A DNA stretch of 64,000 bases from Symbiodinium natans. Lineage: Eukaryota; Sar; Dinophyceae; Suessiales; Symbiodiniaceae. Below are positions 61,420-64,000 of the stretch, in pieces. Position 1 is the first letter of the stretch; every line of letters starts with the position of its first letter. Below the pieces are notes generated by a model. The model worked only from the letters and a program-made list of their open reading frames with translations, did no database searches and was not told the origin of the DNA. The translations under genes were made by a program, and so were the position numbers. The stretch lies in assembly GCA_905221605.1 (NCBI GenBank), contig CAJNDS010001979.1, forward strand, positions 402,501 through 466,500. Direction: 5' to 3'.

Positions 61420-61598
61420 GCCCCCTTGCGCATATCCCTACAAGTACAACTACCCTGAACCTTCGAGCAAGCTCAGGTCCGTAGTTTTTGCGGGGCCTTG
61501 TGTTTTTTTGTCAAACGCCAAGAACTTGGGCCAAAACCCTATAGCACCTTAAACCGCAGACCCATCAACCTTAAACCCTAAACCCTAAACCCCAAGCT

Positions 61599-61714
61599 TT
61601 AAGGGTAGTTACATGGTCCCTTAATATAGTCCCTTACCTTCGTTAAAGGGTTCGGAAGTAGAGGGTATAGAAGGGGTAGGGCCCATATGAAGGGACCATG
61701 AAAATTGCCCTAAA
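61599..61714. mobile_element. MITE family B, copy with telomere-like ends
   Basis: The left end TTTAAGGGTAGTTACATGGT then CCCTTAATAT pairs with the complement of the right end, where GAAGGGACCATGAAAATTGC then CCTAAA is visible. 116 bp, non-coding. Its outermost bases read TTTAAGGG and TTTAGGG, and the right end runs directly into a CCCTAAA-derived array. Confidence 0.9.
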
Positions 61715-62005
61715 CCCTACAAACCCTAAACCCTACAAACCCTAAACCCTACAAACCCTAAACCCTACAAACCCTACAAACCCTAAACCCTACAAAACCC
61801 TAAACCTAAACCCTACAAAACCCTAAACCTAAACCCTACAAACCCTAAACCCTACAAACCCTAAACCCTACAACCCTACAAACCCTAAACCCTACAATCC
61901 CTAAACCCTAAACCCTAAACCCTACAAACCCTAACCCCTACAAACCCTAAACCCCTACAAACCCTAAACCCTACAAACCCTAAGCCCTAACCCCTACAAA
62001 CCCTC
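61708..62005 (-). repeat. Higher-order array CCCTAAACCCTACAAA
   Basis: About 17 copies of a 16-bp dimer made of CCCTAAA plus CCCTACAAA, with a few indel variants. Confidence 0.97.
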
Positions 62006-62024
62006 ACCCCACACGACCCACCGA

Positions 62025-62099
62025 ACCGAGGATCCGACGGCTGAAGCTGGCGACCGCGTCTGCTGCGAGGTGAGAGCAGATGGCCTCAACCTGAGCTGG
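62025..62099 (+). CDS. Exon-like island (partial)
   Basis: Frame TEDPTAEAGDRVCCEVRADG then LNLSW is open, 25 codons, to the TTTAGGG array. Framed C-strand array - island - TTTAGGG. Protein-like composition. Confidence 0.5.
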
Positions 62100-62191
62100 G
62101 GTTTAGGGTTTAGGGTTTCGGGTTTAGGGTTTAGGGTTTGGGGTTTGGGGTTTTGGGGTTTAGGGGTTCCGGGTGTCGGGTTTAGGCCTAT

Positions 62192-62348
62192 AGGCTTGGA
62201 TGCCGAAGCACGCGGCGGATACTGCATAAAGAAGACTGGAGATTTGCAAGATGCCATGGTTTTGAGTGCACGACAAGATAGGTACCCCGAATATGTAGCG
62301 GGATCCTTGGGCGTAGATACAAGAGCCCCAAGTATGGGGCCTGCCTGA
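62192..62348 (+). CDS. Exon-like island ending in a stop, about 51 codons
   Basis: Frame GLDAEARGGYCIKKTGDLQD then AMVLSARQDRYPEYVAGSLG and VDTRAPSMGPA ends at TGA 62346-62348. Varied composition. The same frame is open upstream through the TTTAGGG array into the island at 62025, but that bridge is repeat and not credible as protein. Confidence 0.5.
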
Positions 62349-62395
62349 ATTGATCAGCCCTTATATTCCCTTGGGGAATGAGGGAATTAGGGACC

Positions 62396-62530
62396 CCCCT
62401 ATATATATATATATATGTATATGTATGTATATATATAAATTCATTTATTTATTTATTTATTTATTGTTATTAGTATTAGTATTATCATTATTATCATTAT
62501 TATTATTATTATTATATATATATATATACA
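62396..62530 (+). repeat. (TA)n(TTTA)n(ATT)n compound microsatellite
   Basis: TA at 62400-62436, TTTA at 62441-62464, ATT/GTT variants to 62513, then TA again. Confidence 0.95.
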
Positions 62531-62862
62531 CCCTTAAAGGGATTACATAGGGTACCTGTCATTCCCTCTTTCCCCACTAAGAACCAGCCAGTTTGCACAG
62601 CCCATAGAGACCAAGGGCCCATACCTCGGAACCCTTAAACGTGATGGGCCAGATTAAGGGACCAGGGAACCAACCAGGTTCCGTGGGCAGTGGTGAGTGC
62701 GATCTTTAAGGGCATGTATGGGGTTTAGGGTTTAGGGTTTAGGGTTTAGGGTTTCGGGTTTCGGGTTTCAGGCTTAGGGAAGAATGTCTATGGCGGCTAC
62801 CTGAACTCCTCAGCCCTGAACCCGCAAGTTCTGCACGTGGAGCCTTGGTTTAGGGTTTACTA

Positions 62863-62932
62863 TAAGGGTTGGAATTATTACTAAAAGCATTCCCTTATGG
62901 TCCCTTCGTAAGTATATTCACATAACCCCCAA
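62863..62932. mobile_element. MITE family G, copy 2
   Basis: AAGGGTTGGAATTATT, GCATTCCCTTATGG and TCCCTTCGTAAGTATA align with 58641-58712. Confidence 0.65.
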
Positions 62933-63092
62933 AACTGGCCTAAAGCCCTGTTCTTATTGTTAATGCCCCTATATTAGGGTCCAGGGTCGTTCTGGTCTGG
63001 GACAGTGCCCACGTGCACAAGGTAGCTTAGCAATTGTGGAAGTTCCCTTGAACCGTGCTCCCTGTAGCCTACATGCCAAACCCTAAACCCCA

Positions 63093-63145
63093 AACCCCAA
63101 ACCCCAAAGGCCCCAAAGGCCCCAAAGGCCCCAAAGGCCCCGAAA
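63093..63145 (-). repeat. Nonamer CCCCAAAGG array
   Basis: Five copies joined to CCCCAAA heptamers, another derived unit. Confidence 0.92.
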
Positions 63146-63221
63146 GCAACGTGCTTAGGGAACTTCGGGCTTCGGAGGCCCTAAACCCTAAACCCTAAAC
63201 CCTAAACCCTGAACCCTTAAG

Positions 63222-63285
63222 GGCTTCGGAGGGGATCGCGGCCTGCTTGAGGTGAGCCAGATGGCCACTGCTCCTCGGTGTCAGG
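63222..63285 (+). CDS. Short exon-like island (partial)
   Basis: Frame GFGGDRGLLEVSQMATAPRC is open to the TTTAGGG array, framed CCCTAAA - island - TTTAGGG. Confidence 0.3.
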
Positions 63286-63609
63286 GTTTAGGGTTTGAGG
63301 TTTATAGGGTTTAGGGCTTAGGGCTTAGGGTGTAGGGTTTAGGGTTTTGGGTTTTGGGCTTAGGGTTTTGGGTTGTGGGTTTTGGGCTTAGGGTTCAGGG
63401 TTTTAGGGTTTGGGGGTTGGGGTGTGGGGCTTAGGGTTCCCTAAGCCCGAATTAGACTCGAAACCCTCTGTAAGTCTAAGCCCACAGGGCAACCCCTAGA
63501 CCTTAGCCGTCCCTCAACTGGTGCTACTTCCCTAAACCCTAAGCCCTAAACCCTCAGCAGTCAACCCTAAACCCTAAACCCTACACCCGAAACTCTAAAC
63601 CCTAAACCT

Positions 63610-63910
63610 TAATGTGGGACCTGCTTTAATGTGGGGGGCCCCCCCCCCCCCCCTGAACAGTCGGGGCGTGGATTGGGTCCTGATTACACGGCCCCGGGGG
63701 CTTATATGATTTTAATAGGGTGGAGTTTAGATATGTTTAAAAGGGGCAGCAATGCCCGGTTATCTTTTTTAAAGGCGCGCCACGTGGAATTTTCTTACGG
63801 CGCCCGGACGGTTTGACTTTAAAGCGGACCCCTCAAACAGTGAGGGGGTCCTGAATAATTCCGCCAAATTGACTTTAAAGCGACCCCCCCTAATAAAGCA
63901 GGTCCAACAT
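63610..63910. other. Terminal unique block
   Basis: A C run (about 63638-63654) followed by 250 bp. TTTGACTTTAAAGCGGACCC at about 63811 and TTGACTTTAAAGCGACCCC at about 63869 form a tandem pair of about 58 bp. A 61-codon frame (63631-63816) has no recognised domain. C-strand repeats lie on both sides. Confidence 0.4.
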
Positions 63911-64000
63911 TAAACCCTGAACCCTGAACCCTAAACCCTAGACCCTAGACCCTAAACCCCAACCCTGAGACCCTAGACCCTAAACCCCAACCCTGAGGCT

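Larger units (their letters stand above)
17400..64000. repeat. Domain saturated with interspersed TTTAGGG/CCCTAAA arrays
   Basis: Arrays from two to about 26 heptamers recur roughly every 50-400 bp to the window end, in both orientations. They mutate into TTTGGGG, TTTCGGG, TTCAGGG, CCCCAAA, CCCTAAG, CCCTGAA and longer-period derivatives. Both orientations and many non-telomeric islands mean this is not a chromosome end but interstitial telomeric sequence on a large scale. The main individual arrays are listed separately. Confidence 0.97.

Noticed and set aside
17640-64000. A true chromosome end
   Set aside because: Arrays occur in both orientations, are short, and are interrupted by dozens of unique islands; sequence continues to the window end without a terminal array.
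17400-64000. CRISPR-like array of repeats and spacers
   Set aside because: Repeat blocks vary in length, orientation and unit, spacers vary from nine to hundreds of bases, and no cas-like gene is present.
1-64000. tRNA, rRNA, snRNA genes or riboswitches
   Set aside because: No cloverleaf, conserved rRNA core or snRNA Sm-site context was seen by eye; a covariance-model scan would be needed to exclude small RNA genes.

Overview
The window looks like nuclear DNA from a protist with the plant-type telomere motif TTTAGGG. My best guess is a dinoflagellate (Symbiodiniaceae-like). The grounds are the GC-rich codon use of short coding-like islands, CAG-ended 3' splice-site-like borders, massive non-coding repeat content, and the absence of any compact gene array. 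This is inference; other TTTAGGG lineages such as algae or plants are not excluded. No rRNA, tRNA, CRISPR array, bacterial operon or complete gene was recognised.

Layout. (1) Positions 1-16602: complex, moderately GC-rich sequence with no gene I can name. It has a few minisatellites, a ~600-bp segmental duplication (5704-6603), one isolated TTTAGGG-like tract (11277-11353) and only weak open frames. (2) Positions 16603-16702: exactly 100 N, a scaffold gap. (3) Positions 16703-17400: an AT-rich tract, a short coding-like segment, and a (GTA)n/(AGC)n microsatellite. (4) Positions 17400-64000: sequence saturated with telomere-type heptamers in both orientations, (CCCTAAA)n and (TTTAGGG)n, plus variants. 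Two kinds of island interrupt them: short GC-rich islands, often 50-150 bp and readable as exons on the + strand, and AT-richer islands containing small terminal-inverted-repeat elements (MITE-like) and (TA)n(TTTA)n microsatellites.

The most interesting pattern is the order of these parts. Many GC-rich exon-like islands are framed as CCCTAAA - island - TTTAGGG, while many MITE-bearing islands are framed the other way, TTTAGGG - island - CCCTAAA. Read as a transcript, candidate introns would begin with a G-rich telomeric tract next to the donor and end with its complement next to the acceptor, so the intron could fold on itself. Read as DNA, each island looks like a fragment capped by telomere repeat at both ends in chromosome-like polarity. 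Neither reading is proven. The framing has many exceptions, which I list, and it was found by eye.

Several MITE families recur (labelled A-G, I, M here) and their ends pair as imperfect inverted repeats. In some copies a telomeric array sits inside the element or inside its terminal repeat, which links array growth to these elements. Two larger protein-coding remnants stand out: a 222-codon uninterrupted frame with a membrane segment, embedded between telomeric arrays (26233-26898), and a frameshifted non-LTR retrotransposon reverse transcriptase fragment (about 60944-61419). Exon-like calls below are partial, low-to-moderate confidence readings; I examined the + strand more thoroughly than the - strand.
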